Shown piece by piece: positions 34,691 through 46,286 of a stretch of 64,000 nt of DNA. Below the pieces are notes generated by a model. That model was not told the origin of the DNA. It did no database searches and was given only the letters and a program-made list of their open reading frames with translations. Location of the stretch: assembly GCA_024138025.1 (NCBI GenBank), contig JAMXBD010000233.1, forward strand, positions 682,001 to 746,000. Reading direction: 5' to 3'. The stretch comes from Combretum micranthum (Eukaryota; Streptophyta; Magnoliopsida; Myrtales; Combretaceae). Each line of letters opens with the position of its first letter. The first letter of the stretch is position 1. The translations under genes were made by a program, and so were the position numbers.

Positions 34691-37600
34691 AAGTACAAGT
34701 AATTTGTTGTAGTTTACAAAGTGAACTAAGGGACCTGCTAAAGAAAACCAATAAATAGTAACTTATTAGTATGTAATGTTAAGAATTAATAATCTTAGTT
34801 GGTATTTTGTTTAGTGTGTTCCTGATTGAATGTAGACCCTTGGTAGGTTAAGATGTGTTTTGATTATGTTTAACTTTTAGAAGACTCAATAGTCATTGGT
34901 GTTGTTATGTTTTCCTTACACATGGAATTGTTACAGTTACGAAATCAATGTGGATGTAACTAAAGCTTGCTTGGTGTTATTAATGTTCTTTAAGATAATT
35001 AGCGTGTCTATATCATATGTGGACACGTGGTGGGTTATAAATATCCTAAGTATAAGATGTTACAAATATGTAACAAAATTGACTCATTCATGTAATAAAT
35101 ATGATAAGATTATATTGTAATTACATCTTATACCTATTCCTAACTAGGTAGATACTATAGATAAAGGACCAAAATTCAATATGAGGATTTTTGTGTGGAA
35201 AATTTTAGCGAAATTCTAAAACTTGATCTTATCTTTCTTTTGGATAGCTTTGCAAAGAAAAGTCATAAATCTAGACATTAGAAAGAAACATTAGTGGTTG
35301 CATGTACAATAGATCTTGGTCTTGGTCTTCGTCTTCATCATGGTCTCAAGTAATTTTAGTGTTCCTATCGTCCCAAAGTTTTCTTTTAGATATGAATTCA
35401 ATGGTACTAATATGCCATATATTTGGTTAAGCGATGGACAAATATCAATACTTTTTAAATAAATGGTACTAATATCAATATTTTTTTATATAAACGTGGT
35501 AGCATTATATAATTTTTGTGAAATTGCTCATGTGTCATAATTTTATTAGTACTTAAGTGTCACTAGTTAATCATGTATTGGTAGCATTATTAAAGCATTT
35601 CTCAAGTCTTTTGGATTTCTTTTTTAATTAATCACAAGCCTTGTATTTAAGATGTCTGTAAAGTTATGTATATAATAAATTTGGTTCCTTAGCCATTTTA
35701 ATTCTTAAGCTCAATTTAGTATGTCTTTGGCACACTTCTAGATATACATGATAGAGTATAAACATTCCTATTTCAAGGGTAGATTTTAATATTGCTTTTG
35801 AATATTCTATGGATGTTTTAATTGAAAATGATGCTTAATTTAATCTATTAATGTTTTTAATATTAATTTAATTATATAAACTTAGTCGTAGTATGGATTT
35901 GATGATGTAATAATTTGCAACAAATTAGTATCATCTTGGTGAGATATAATTAATATAAAAAAATTTGTATCAACATTAATAATAACATCAATAAATTCCA
36001 TAAATTTATACTAATGTGAATGTAGTTCAAATTAATAGTTGTTACCCATCTAGATTATTAAAGATGTTGAATCTATTTTTAATTTTGGGTATGTTATTTT
36101 TATTGTTGTTTGTTATGCAACAAAACTTATCAAACTTATGTGAACATTATCATTATTACTATCATAGCATTAGCATAAAATTCCCCCATTAGTATTATAA
36201 CTTAGTGGAAGACTTGTTTTAAATCACATCAACCCAATAATTTCTTTCCATTATGATATTGTCATATTATCAATTGCACCAAGAGTCATAGGAGACACCT
36301 AACATCTTCTTTTCCTCTTAATATCAATATACAAAAATTATCTATGTTTTATGTACTTCATTTTTAGTTACTTTTGTTCCTTCATTATTTTCTTGAAAGA
36401 TTTTAATGATTTCAACTTGTTTGACTTCACTTTTATGCAGTATGTAACTTAGAGTTATTCTTCTTTTTTTTTTTTTCCATTACAACTAAAAAGGTAATTT
36501 GAACCTGGCTCATCTAGAAGGGAGATCAATAGTATTACCACTACGATAGAATGCTATGGGCTAGGGGTAAGTTTTTATGCTTTTATGTTTATGCATGTCA
36601 GGTTGATTTTAAATGATTGTTCAATAAAACAATTAAGTTTAAGTAAAACTAGAGTTTAAATTTTGCATTACCTATCACTCCTCTAACAAAATTTTAATTA
36701 TATGACATTATTTCTATATAAATTGTAGCATTTAATTTATTTTAGTAATTAATAATGAGAAGGTCATCATTTAATTGCATTTTTTTAATTATTCCTAGCT
36801 AGGCTAATAGTAAAATAAATGGAAGAAATTTTATATGAAGGTTTATGTACGTGGAAAAATTTAACAAAATGCCAAAATTTTATCTTATCTTTTATTCCGC
36901 CTACTTTGCAAAGAAAAGTCACATACCTAGACGTTGAAAAGGAAGTATGTCGTTGCAAGAACAACAAATCTAAGTCTCAAGCAATTGGGGGATTCCTATG
37001 GTCCCCACTTTTTCGCTACTCTAGGGTGCTTTGGATACTTTTTTCATTAGTTATAGATTTGGTTTTTAAAATTTTTATGAACTAATTTATATGATAAAAT
37101 TGTCCTTAGCCATTTTAATTTTTAAACTTAATTGATTATGCCTTTTCCCCAGCTTTCATGGTTTTGAATTGTGGGCACACTTTTATTTTTCCAATGAGAT
37201 AACATATGTATATATATAATCATTCATAGAAAATAAATAAGTAATATCAACTACAATTTTCCATTTTGCAAAGCTACATCTATAGCAACAACTAGAGGTA
37301 CACTAGATTCTAACCCACAACAAGCAGAAAACAAACATCAACCCTATTTTGGCAATGACCGAAATCCAAAATCATTACTGATGACTATGGTTATTGTACT
37401 TTTACGATCTTCTCATTCTATTATGAGATCATATGAATGAGTTTTGCTGGAATGAACCATACATGTATCAAAACTAAACAATTTCATTTCTTTATGAGTA
37501 GAGAAAAGTGTCTCGTATAGTAAGAGAAAATAATATTTTAGAGAGCAATAAAAAATTAACTACATCTACAACCACATCACAAATAACCACCTTCAATCAT

Positions 37601-37750
37601 GATACCTATTCAAAATCTTCAATTATAAAAAAAATAGACTATCTATAAGTAATCTTGCCTCAATGAAAAGTCAGTTTATACTCACTTTTAATTGATTAAA
37701 TCATGCTAAATCATTATAGTAATTTTATAGAAATCATAATGGAAATAGTA
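34691..37750. other. Unassigned stretch with a dispersed direct repeat and a SINE
   Basis: There is no credible gene. Open frames at 34896-35120 and 36819-37085 show no known motif. Two direct repeats (35,182-35,760 and 36,833-37,185) share a TTTGCAAAGAAAAGTCA block and a TTAGCCATTTTAATT block; the second copy is shorter inside. This may be an unclassified transposon or old host intergenic DNA. Confidence 0.4.
36461..36567 (-). mobile_element. tRNA-derived SINE (short, with A tail)
   Basis: On the minus strand a head CCCCTAGCCCATAGC leads to a polymerase III A-box-like TCTATCGTAGTGG, then CTCCCTTCTAGATGAGCC, then a B-box-like GGTTCAAATTA (36495-36505), then TTAGTTGTAATGG and a run of A (36463-36476 as T on the plus strand). 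The order and spacing are those of plant Au-like SINEs. I could not fix target duplications. Confidence 0.6.
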
Positions 37751-39222
37751 CTTAAGTATATGCTTTATTGTGAATTATCAGTCGTAAAGGACTTACAACA
37801 ATTACAAGCAATTAGGAGGAGTTTTATGCAAATTAAGAAAAATGAAAAATCAAAGTCAGCTAAATAAGGAATAAAGCCACCAGCTTACATCAAGAAACGA
37901 ATCAATGCTAGCCTTAACACACGCAACACCGCTGACCTAGAAACACAGCAAGCTAGCCTTTAAAATCAGAGCTATATGTCGGCCATCTGCAAATTTACGC
38001 CGCCAACTTTATGTCGGCCTACATACAAAGTTGCTCTAAAGTTGCTTAAAGGTTGGTAGTGATAACGTCTCAGAAATAATTTTCTTTGAATCAAGGCCGA
38101 CATTTGGAAGAGTTATGTCATTGGCCTTAAGCCGGTGTAAATTCAACAATAGCTCTTAGAAAACAATTTTTTCAATGAAGGCTGGCCAATTTTCAACATA
38201 AGCCGCCCAACCTATCTCCCCTGCAACTTTTCATATATATATATATATATATCTCTTGTTGGATCATTTGAAGGTGAGGAATCGTAAGCATGAAATTTGA
38301 CTTATTTTCCATTGCTCCTAGATATAGATTGAGGCTTAGAGACTAGAAAGTTTTTCTTTTAATGCGATTGTGGATTCCACATCGGGATCCAAGTGGAAAA
38401 TGTCATTTAAACTTGAATTCAAGAACGAGATTTTCTTGTTAAGGTGATTTCATTATTTCCTTATATTCATTTTATGGATGATGTTTAATACTTGTTCCTT
38501 TTGATCTTATTAGGTTCTGAGTTGTAGATATGAATTATCTTATTAACGTTTTCTGTTGCTAATTAAATTGTTGTTTGTATTCAAATTGTTGATGCCATTT
38601 CATGGATCATGTGTTTTGGATTAAATCTAGAATTCATGATAGATTAGGATCGTAATTAGAAAATTCTTTTCTAATCGATTTTGTGAAAAGCTAATTTGGA
38701 TTATACATCTCATAGACATATGAATTTCAATTCAATTGAAGTTTGGTAACTTATAAGGACTAGTCAATTGATCACTTTCTTAGGAATAGGAAAAATTAAT
38801 TGGTTAATTTAAGATAATTGCTTTCTTTGGAAAAAAGGAGTTTTTATCTAGTGTTTGATTGGTTAAAAAGCTAAACTCATTAACAATTTGGATTTGCAAG
38901 CATATTCTAGTCATAGCATATATTTAATTGATTTTCAAATCGGTTGGCTCTTAACCTAATTCAATTACAGGTGTTGGAAATCCCATATCTTTGTAGATTA
39001 GTGTTATCTCAAAAATACTAAAAATATTTTCTTTTTGATTTGCCTAGCTATGATAAGAACAAATACAATTGAGAGCTAGTCCTCACTCCTTATGAACACA
39101 ACTCGGTATTCACTAAAATTTTATTACTGCACACGCACCTGGTACACTAGTCAATAAATATCTATGTATTTAAAGGAGATTAAAAAGAGTTTTAAAAAGA
39201 ACATATAGAAAAAGCATGGTCA
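37750..39222 (+). mobile_element. Athila-like LTR (start not resolved)
   Basis: The end is set by a tRNA-Asp-type primer site at 39236. The last 250 bases include CTAGTCCTCACTCCTTATGAACACAACTC-like sequence and GCACCTGGTACACTAG, features I recall from the ends of Athila-type LTRs. The left end is approximate: repeated GGCC/GCCG words from about 37,970 to 38,200 mark a distinct composition but no TG terminus stands out. A (TA)n lies at 38,233-38,251. Confidence 0.4.
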
Positions 39223-39235
39223 ATTTTTTTTTTTT

Positions 39236-39254
39236 TGGCACCGTTGCTTGGGAA
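39236..39254 (+). other. tRNA-Asp-type primer-binding site
   Basis: TGGCACCGTTGCTTGGGAA differs at a few positions from TGGCGCCGTTGCCGGGGA, the Asp-tRNA primer site of Athila-type elements. A T run directly precedes it. Confidence 0.55.
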
Positions 39255-39658
39255 ATGAATAAAGCTACATTCAGTTTTAGCACTTTTGTAGACTAGGCCT
39301 TTTATTTGAAAATTGAAAAAAAATTCAAATACTTTCTTCTTTATCTGTAAATACTAGTATTTGAATTACCTCACTAAGCTAGTCATGCTTATACCCTTAT
39401 AGTTTTCTATTACAGTATGATTATCTATGATTTGCCTCGAGGAGCCCCGTATGCCAGGTACGAGTATAAGCTACTAGGAGTTTTTGGAAAAAGTTTGTGT
39501 ATTCTTAGTTTTGAACATAGAATTCTAGGAAAAATCTCTATAGTAGGATTATGCAGTAATCATGTTTATTTTGATATTAGTATAGTTGTATGAAGACTTT
39601 AAGGCGAGGAAATGCCCCTAAGATGATGTACGAATTTGTTATGAAATGAAGATCTTAT

Positions 39659-39663
39659 GTTTA
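39659..39663. repeat. Target site duplication GTTTA (left)
   Basis: Repeated at 41189-41193; the empty site is preserved in B's 3' LTR near 50,759. Confidence 0.9.
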
Positions 39664-41188
39664 TGTTGGAATCTCTCATAATATTTTGATGATAACAAAA
39701 AGGAGTAAAAGTCTTTTTAACAAATAAATAAAGTATAGCAATCAAAACCAAAACCAAAACCAAAACCAAAATATTTCATGATTGAACTAATCATCAGATT
39801 TTTTAGAAATTGTTTCAGAAGGTAGTTCAGAGTCATTTTCAGAAGGTATTTCAGATTCATTTTCAGAAGGAAGATCAGAAACTAAATCTGTTCCAGAACA
39901 GAAGATGCACAGAATATTGCGAATTTATTTATACCCTATCATCTGAAGGCCTGACTCCACGAAATGAATATATTTGGGTAGTATATTCATTTTGTTCCAC
40001 TAAAGTTGGATAAAATATCCAAGGGGATTTATTTTATCAATTTTATTATAAGTTACGTCTATTTAATTTTCTTGAGGAAGAAGATCGTCAGATTTTTATA
40101 TTTCACGTGGTCAGCAAATTCCTAAAGATAAGGGATGTATTTTACCAAGTTCATGTTGGTTCAAGATCTTTTAAAGCTTATTTTCAAGGATAAAGGATAT
40201 CACTATTTTTATGGGATAGTTTGTTGAAGTATTTATCCAAATTGTTATGGATAAACATATCAAGATATATGAGACATTATCAGATGACAGCATCAACGAA
40301 ATTTGGATAAAGCTAAGAAGATTATTCGGGATTGATCATACACGTAACAGACTCTTCAAAGGAGGGAATTTGCCAAGTCAAATATTTTCAATTTGAGAAG
40401 AATTCGAATTGTTTTGAACGATTTTTTTTGCTAGCCGTTGAGATAAAAACAATATATAGAGGAAGCACAACAGCAAGGAAGATATGATGAGAAGAACGAA
40501 TCTTGCTCTAACTTTCTGTTGAAAGAAAAAGTCTTCGAGTGCATTTCTCTCAAAAGTCCTTGCATTACAAAGTGTTCACAATATTTTTGTTCGAAAGATA
40601 GGATATTTATTTTATTTCCTTGATTGAGTATCATTCAATTTTTTTTTAGTGAGGTTGAGTGTTGCAAGTTATCTGTTAGACCAATTGTGTGTTATAGGAT
40701 AACCGTGAGAATTGGGACAGAGTGTATTGTAGCCAAGAGGATTGGCAAGACAAGCTTGTAATTTTTGATTTTGGATATAGTGGAACAAACCGGTGTGGAA
40801 TACCGGGTCCCCAACTAAGTTGGAAGAGAGGACTGACGCTCGAGGCGGAACCTCTATAAATCGATTTGCATTTTTCTCTACCCTACTCTTTTTATTTTCG
40901 TGCAATTTATATTGAAGTATTTGATAAACTGTCACGTTTCAGAACCTGTTTCAGAGAGTACTTCAGAGAGTTGTCTGTATTCCGCATAAAATTAAATTTG
41001 ATCTGTTTTGAATTAAAATAGATATACAAGTGTGATTATCAGCTGTGATTAGTTTCTAAACAGCAAGTTTAATTAATTCTAAGTTTAATAAAGTAATCAA
41101 AAGGAAGTGAATTGAAAATTTCGAAAAGAATTTATTTTTGTGAAAAAGCAATTCACCCCCCCTCTTGCTTACATTATTGGGACCAACA
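39664..41188 (+). mobile_element. Solo LTR of a SIRE/Maximus-type Ty1/copia element
   Basis: It starts TGTTGGAATC, ends GGGACCAACA, is 1525 bp and is flanked by GTTTA. The tail CAATTCACCCCCCCTCTTG just before the end is characteristic of SIRE-type copia LTRs. Near the start (39,816-39,900) short units built on TTTCAGAAGG repeat. No internal region is present. Confidence 0.85.
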
Positions 41189-41193
41189 GTTTA
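41189..41193. repeat. Target site duplication GTTTA (right)
   Basis: Matches 39659-39663. Confidence 0.9.
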
Positions 41194-41276
41194 TCTATTT
41201 AAGTTTATACTTGCTTTTGCTATCTATTTGAACGTAACACCCCTATGGGTCTCCTACTATCTTGGAAGCACGCCTT

Positions 41277-41340
41277 GCATATGATATTCGAAGCTCCTAA
41301 ATGACTAAGGTTGTCATCCTCTAGCTTTAATATTGTATGC
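41277..41340. other. Conserved 3'-LTR hairpin (B 5' LTR)
   Basis: GCATATGATATTCGAAGCT pairs with AGCTTTAATATTGTATGC around TGACTAAGGTTGTCA. Confidence 0.6.
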
Positions 41341-41388
41341 GGCGGACTGCCACGTTTAGGGTACCCTCTGGGGCATGACAGTTTAAGT

Positions 41389-41400
41389 TGGTATCAGAGC
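41389..41400 (+). other. tRNA-iMet primer-binding site of element B
   Basis: TGGTATCAGAGC, an exact match to the plant initiator-Met primer site, eight bases after the LTR end. Confidence 0.95.
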
Positions 41401-41496
41401 GAGGTTTTAGACATAAGATAGTAGAAATAGACCTTAAGATAGATAGTAATAAGATAGAACTCTAGCTTAAGATTTGACCCCCTTTTGTTTTACTTG

Positions 41497-42555
41497 ATAG
41501 CTGACTTCCCTGAGGTTAAGGAAAAATCCCAACATTTCCTTAAGGACCATGACGAGACCTTCGTGAACTACCGCCTTAGACTAAGGGTTCTGCGTGAGGA
41601 GTTCGCATTAGTTGGAAGGCCCAAGACCGTCCGCAAAATGTTCAAGTTATGGAAGAAAGGATTGAGGCATTCCCTGTGGAGGAACTTGCCCAGGGAGTTA
41701 AGATTCGACGCCGTAAGTAATCGGAGATGGACTGATGTAGAAGTTATCTATGTGGTCGAAAAATTGATGGTTTTTATGTATCGGGAGACCATGCTGCAAT
41801 AAATGACCTTCATCTTGAAAGCGGGAGAAGGGCGACAGAAACCAAACTTCTGGACTTGGAGCAAGCTAGGACCTCTGTACATCTACGCGCATGATGAGTT
41901 GGCGGATCATACGGACTGGTTGAAGGCAGATGCTGAAGAACGATTTTATTGGTATGCCACTTATCGACGAATTGTCCCTACACCACCGGAGTACAATACT
42001 CAGCCTAACTCCATCGGAATGCAACTAGACGTTATCCCAGATGAGGACTTCATCATGGAGGAAGCCCAAGCAAATGAAGGAAATGGAGAGACAAACGGTA
42101 GCCCTGAAGGAAATCCGAACAAAAACTCGGAGCCTAAGGAGACCCAATCTGCATCTCTCTGGGAAGATAGCCCTTTGATTCCTAATTAGGCATCTCCCCG
42201 AAGGTTGAGCCAAGACGTACCGATGGAGACCGTTGTAAAAAATAACCCCATAATGATCTCCGATTCTGAAGAGGAAGGAAGAAGAGATAACGCTTTTAAT
42301 CCAAATAGATTCCTGAGAAGCAGATCTCAAACCCCCGCAATAGCAATGGCACCAGAAGAAGAAGAACCGGAGGAAACGAATGGCACGACCCATGGAGAAA
42401 GGATTTCCGTACATGATGAAGTTTGGCCGTCTCAGGCAGAGATCACTTCACGATACCGGGGAAAGAGAATGACTATAAGTCAATACCTACGACAATTCGT
42501 CAAACGACACAAAGGTTCCACCAGCAGGAGTACAAACCCAACGCCGTCCCCGTAA
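41497..42555 (+). pseudogene. Extra ORF upstream of gag in element B (~350 codons, two stops)
   Basis: One frame runs from 41458 to 42555 with only two stops, TAA 41800-41802 and TAG 42187-42189, both of the CAA/CAG type. No ATG starts it; ATAGCTGAC at 41497 looks like an ATG changed by G to A. Residues 20-100 (ETFVNYRLRLRVLREEF, KMFKLWKKGLRHSLWRNL, VEVIYVVEKL) resemble the C-terminal half of gypsy capsid in pattern. The rest is acidic (EEEEPEE) then basic (SRYRGKR, KRHKG) and probably unstructured. Chromoviruses normally begin with gag, so this is unusual. Ogre-type elements also have an ORF before gag. Element A cannot be compared because that part is deleted. Confidence 0.6.
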
Positions 42556-42852
42556 GAAGATTGAAGGAATGAAGAAGGGAGCATAACCCAACGAGTCCAA
42601 CCTAGCTTTTTCCTAGGCTTATCTTTATTTTAATGCATTTATGTTTTGCTTTTCTATGTTTTGTTTGAACAATTATCTTTTTGATGGGAATGGTTTCCAC
42701 CTTTTCCATGTTATGTAAGGATTATTAATTTCCTCTTTTTGAATGCAAGTATTTTATTTGATGATTCCTGGATTTGATTACCTTAAATATTTTCTATGCA
42801 ATTTCCGATACTTCCGATCTCTTTAAAAGTCTAAAACTAGAGTAATTAACAG
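42552..42852 (+). other. Candidate intron between the extra ORF and gag
   Basis: The extra ORF ends CCGTCCCC|GTAAGAAG and about 300 T-rich bases later ATTAACAG|ACGTGG opens the arginine-rich start of gag. Joining them gives CC+A then CGT GGT, in the gag frame, without the stop. The acceptor lacks a strong pyrimidine tract, and other AGs exist, so this is a hypothesis. Confidence 0.35.
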
Positions 42853-44226
42853 ACGTGGTAGGAGAGGTAGAAGACGCGAACGTCCCGCCTCTAATAATAT
42901 ACCAGTAGAACCAGAGAATCCCCCGGCAGGACAACAAGCCCCAAATCCTCCACCAAATCAACAAAGGAGATGTGTGGGCTGCCATCAACCAACTAACAGG
43001 GTTGGTCAATAATTTCATGCAACATGCACAGAACATGCCACCGCCTGCTGCAAATGCACCAGAAGCAACCATTGAGGCACCTGCAGCTCCAGAAGCTGAG
43101 TCTCATACCGTCCCTTTGTCAGCACCACTGCCGCCTCGACCTTATAGAAGTTCCTTGTCATACTTCATAAAAAGCGACAGGTACTTTGACGGAAATTTTG
43201 GAAAGCTAGACGAAGCTGAAGACTAGCTAGCCCAGATTGAAAGATCGTTCGCCGTCTACGAAGTCCCCCATCATCTGCTCCTGGATTATGGCACGTACAT
43301 GTTGTGGTTCAATGCTAGAGTATGGTGGGAGTCGAAAAGCAAGGAATTGTTGCCACCCATGACCTGGGCAGTTTTTCGTAGAGAGTTCCTAGACAACTAT
43401 TTCCCTAGGAGCTTGAGGGTACAGTATAGTGGAAACTTTCTCCATATATCCCAGAAGGGAAAGACAATTACGAGATGGAGTTTAGCCGACTGCTTCAATA
43501 CGCGCTTGAGTTTTTCAAGCATAGCGGGGAGCTGAAGAGGCAAGTATTTCTAAGTGGTTGAATGAAGATATAAGGATGCGTTTGGAGGAGTTAGACCTAA
43601 GGACCCTCCGAGAATTGGTAGAAAGGGCTCGTATCATTGAGGGAGCAAAGAAAAGGAAGAGCAAAGCCCCGAAGAAGAAGACTTTCGTGTTTTTGGAAAG
43701 AGAGCTCAAGATAGCTACAACCCCAACTTTCAGAGCAAAAAATTTAAACCCTTCCACAGTTTCAGAGGAAGTGTTAATAGCAACAAGGAGACACCTGAGA
43801 TCAAAGTGACATGCTGGAAATGCAAGAAGGAGCACTATCCAAAGAGGTGCCTACTGCTGCAACACAAGTGCTACTTTTGTGGAGACCCCAGCCATAAGAT
43901 AGGTGATTGCCCGAAAAAAGGCTTCTACTGTTTGCTTCGTTTGCAAGCAAACTGGGCACTTCGCCAATGAATGCCCACAAAGGAAGAATGCACCAGCAAG
44001 ACCGTTTGGCTCTATGGGAGGAGCAACACCAGCAAAGAATGAGAATGGAGGGAGCAACTCGAATCGGAATGGAGCAGCTGTCCATGGAATGAGGATATAC
44101 AACCTGGAAGGACAGTGGGTATGCGAGGAGTCCGATGATGAAGGAGCAGAGCTAGCAGCCGTAGATGGAGATTATGGCTCAGATTTTGGATTGGTAACAG
44201 GTCAGGATCGAAACTCTTTCCTTTAA
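42853..44226 (+). pseudogene. gag: Element B gag
   Basis: It begins with an arginine-rich stretch (RGRRGRRRERP) and a proline/alanine-rich linker, then WAAINQLTGLVNNFMQ, the capsid (MTWAVFRREFLDNYF, LEELDLRTLRELVERA) and three zinc knuckles: CWKCKKEHYPKRC, CYFCGDPSHKIGDC and CFVCKQTGHFANEC. Frameshifts near 42963, 43465, 43550, 43690 and 43915 and TAG at 43224-43226 (TGG in A) break it. Whether it had its own ATG near 42,840 is unclear. Confidence 0.85.
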
Positions 44227-44339
44227 AGCAAGTTATTAAGCTTCCTACATTCAATCCCTATGTTACAAAAGTTTTATACCCACGATTAGCTTAAGTATAC
44301 CAGTCTCGTAATTAGTATAAACTTCGAGTGCATGGCACA

Positions 44340-44989
44340 TACGCGTAGCTAGTCAACCCGCTTATGCTTTGTTCGATACGGGAGCTACCCATTCTTTTAT
44401 CACAGTTAGCTTGGCTAAGCGAATTAGGTTACCTATAGATACTATTGCTACCGGTTTTCGAGTTAAGACCCCCACCGGAAGCATAGTAACGACAAAGGAA
44501 ATGCTTAAAGGCTGTCCAATGGAGATACAAGGAAGCCCCTCTAAGTGTGACCTAATAATCTTAGAGATGAGCAAATACGAAGTAATCTTGGGTATGAGTT
44601 GGTTGACATCTATCAAGGCCTTAGTAGATTGCAAACAAAAGGAAGTGAAGTTTAAAGACCAAAATGGATGTGAAGTGATATTCAGAGGAGAATCCACGGT
44701 GAAGTTAAATTCGTTCGAGTTAATGAACGACGATGAGATCAACCTTAGTAACCTGGATGAAGAAGAAGAAGAAAAGCCTGAGCTTGGATCCATACCTGTG
44801 GTCAATAAGTTCCCAGATGTATTTCCGAACGAATTGCCTGGATTGCCACCAAAGAGAGAGATCGATTTCGAAATCGACCTATTGGTTAATACAGAACCAA
44901 TCTCAAAGGCACCTTATCGGATGGCACCAGTGGAGCTTAAGGAGTTAAAGGTTCAGTTGCAAGACTTGTTGGATCAAGGTTTTATCTGA
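44340..44989 (+). pseudogene. pro: Element B aspartic protease and RT start
   Basis: Catalytic ALFDTGATHSF at about 44,366-44,398, then TPTGSIVTTKE, ILGMSWL and an acidic linker (DEEEEEKPE), then VVNKFPDVFPNELPGLPP, the conserved entry to gypsy RT. TGA at 44987-44989 interrupts RT just before VKKKD. The stretch 44227-44339 between gag and protease is decayed. Confidence 0.85.
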
Positions 44990-45571
44990 CCAAGTGTATC
45001 ACCTTGGGGAGCACCAGTGTTATTCGTAAAGAAGAAGGATGGTTCCATGCGCTTGTTCATCGACTATCGGGAGCTAAATAAAGTCACCATCAAAAACAAG
45101 TATCCACTCCCAAGGGTAGATGACCTTTTCGATCAACTTCAAGGAGCAAGTGTCTTTTCAAGGATCGATCTATGGTCAGGATACCACCAGTTGAGGATTA
45201 AACCTGAGGACGTACCAAAGACAGCTTTCAGAACTCGCTATAAACATTACGAGTTTCTAGTGATGCCTTTTGGATTAACCAACGCACCAGCAACTTTCAT
45301 GAATCTCATGAATCGAGTATATAAGCCCCTGTTGGACAAATGCGTGATAGTCTTCATCGACGATATTCTGATCTACTCAAAGACGCGAGAGCAACATGAG
45401 GAACACTTAAGAATGGCATTACAGACCTTGCGAGAGCACAAGTTGTACGCCAAGCTATCTAAGTGCGACTTTTGGTTGAATTGTATATCTTTCCTAGGAC
45501 ATGTGATATCTAGAGAAGGAATATCGGTAAACCCTGAGAAGATCAAGGGTGATGGATTGGAAACAACCTAA
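44990..45571 (+). pseudogene. pol: Element B reverse transcriptase
   Basis: Open from 45017: [39 protein letters not shown], the FIDD box (about 45,356-45,367), LSKCDFW and FLGHVIS. All RT core motifs are intact here. A one-base loss near 45,548 shifts the frame just before the connection domain. Confidence 0.9.
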
Positions 45572-46286
45572 AACTGTGACTGAGGTGAGAAGTTTTCTCG
45601 GTTTTGCTAGATATTATAGGAAGTTTGTAAAGAATTTTTCAACCATCGCCAAACCCTTCACGCAGTTAACCAAAAAGGAGGAGAAGTTCATCTGGACAGA
45701 TAAGAGAGAACAAAATTTCCAGGAGCTAAAGAAAAGACTTGTCTCTGCCCCAATTCTAATTCTACCGGACCCTGAGAAGTCCTATACAGTACACAGTAAT
45801 GCTTCCAAGAATGGTCTTGGATGCGTGTTGATGCAAGATAGAAAAGTGATCGCCTATGCGTCACGACAGCTCAGACCCCATGAGTAGAATTATCCTACCT
45901 ACGACCTGGAGTTAGCCGCCGTTGTTTTTGCTCTCAAGTTATGGAGACATTACCTATATAGACAAAGGTGTGAAATTTACACAGACCATAAGAGCCTCAA
46001 GTACCTATTCACACAAAAGGAGTTAAATATGCGGCAATGGAGATGGTTGGAGCTCATCAAGGATTATGACCTTGGAATCAATTATTGTTCAGGGAGAGTA
46101 AACGCGGTTGTAGATGCCCTAAGTAGGAAGAATTATGGAGAAGTTGCTTCTTTGCTCACCGACAAGAGAGAATTAATAAAGGAGTTTGAAAGAATGAGCA
46201 TTGAATTCATTAGGCAAAGTGTGGAAGTAGAGATTGCCAATCTTGTCTTGGAACCCACCTTAGTGGAAAGAATCAAGGAGGCCTAG
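45549..46286 (+). pseudogene. pol: Element B RT connection and RNase H
   Basis: [11 protein letters not shown], then RNase H. Its first catalytic Asp is changed to Asn (HSNAS, AAT at 45798-45800; element A has GAT), while the later IYTDHKSL Asp is intact, the reverse of element A. TAG at 45885-45887 (A has CAA) and TAG at 46284-46286 interrupt the frame. Confidence 0.88.

Larger units (their letters stand above)
39361..41380 (+). mobile_element. 5' LTR remnant of element B (split)
   Basis: 39361-39663 plus 41194-41380 match 50459-50949 closely and end GGGGCATGACA. It keeps acceptor TTCTATTACAG (39405-39415) and the terminal hairpin (41277-41340). The upstream ~2.7 kb of the LTR, including promoter, are missing; sequence before 39361 belongs to the Athila-like element. 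Confidence 0.85.

Noticed and set aside
36480..36570. A tRNA gene
   Set aside because: Box-like motifs are present but no acceptor stem or anticodon arm can be formed, and an A tail follows; SINE fits better.
36819..37085. 88-codon frame as a small host gene
   Set aside because: It spans a dispersed direct repeat whose other copy (35,182) does not keep the frame.
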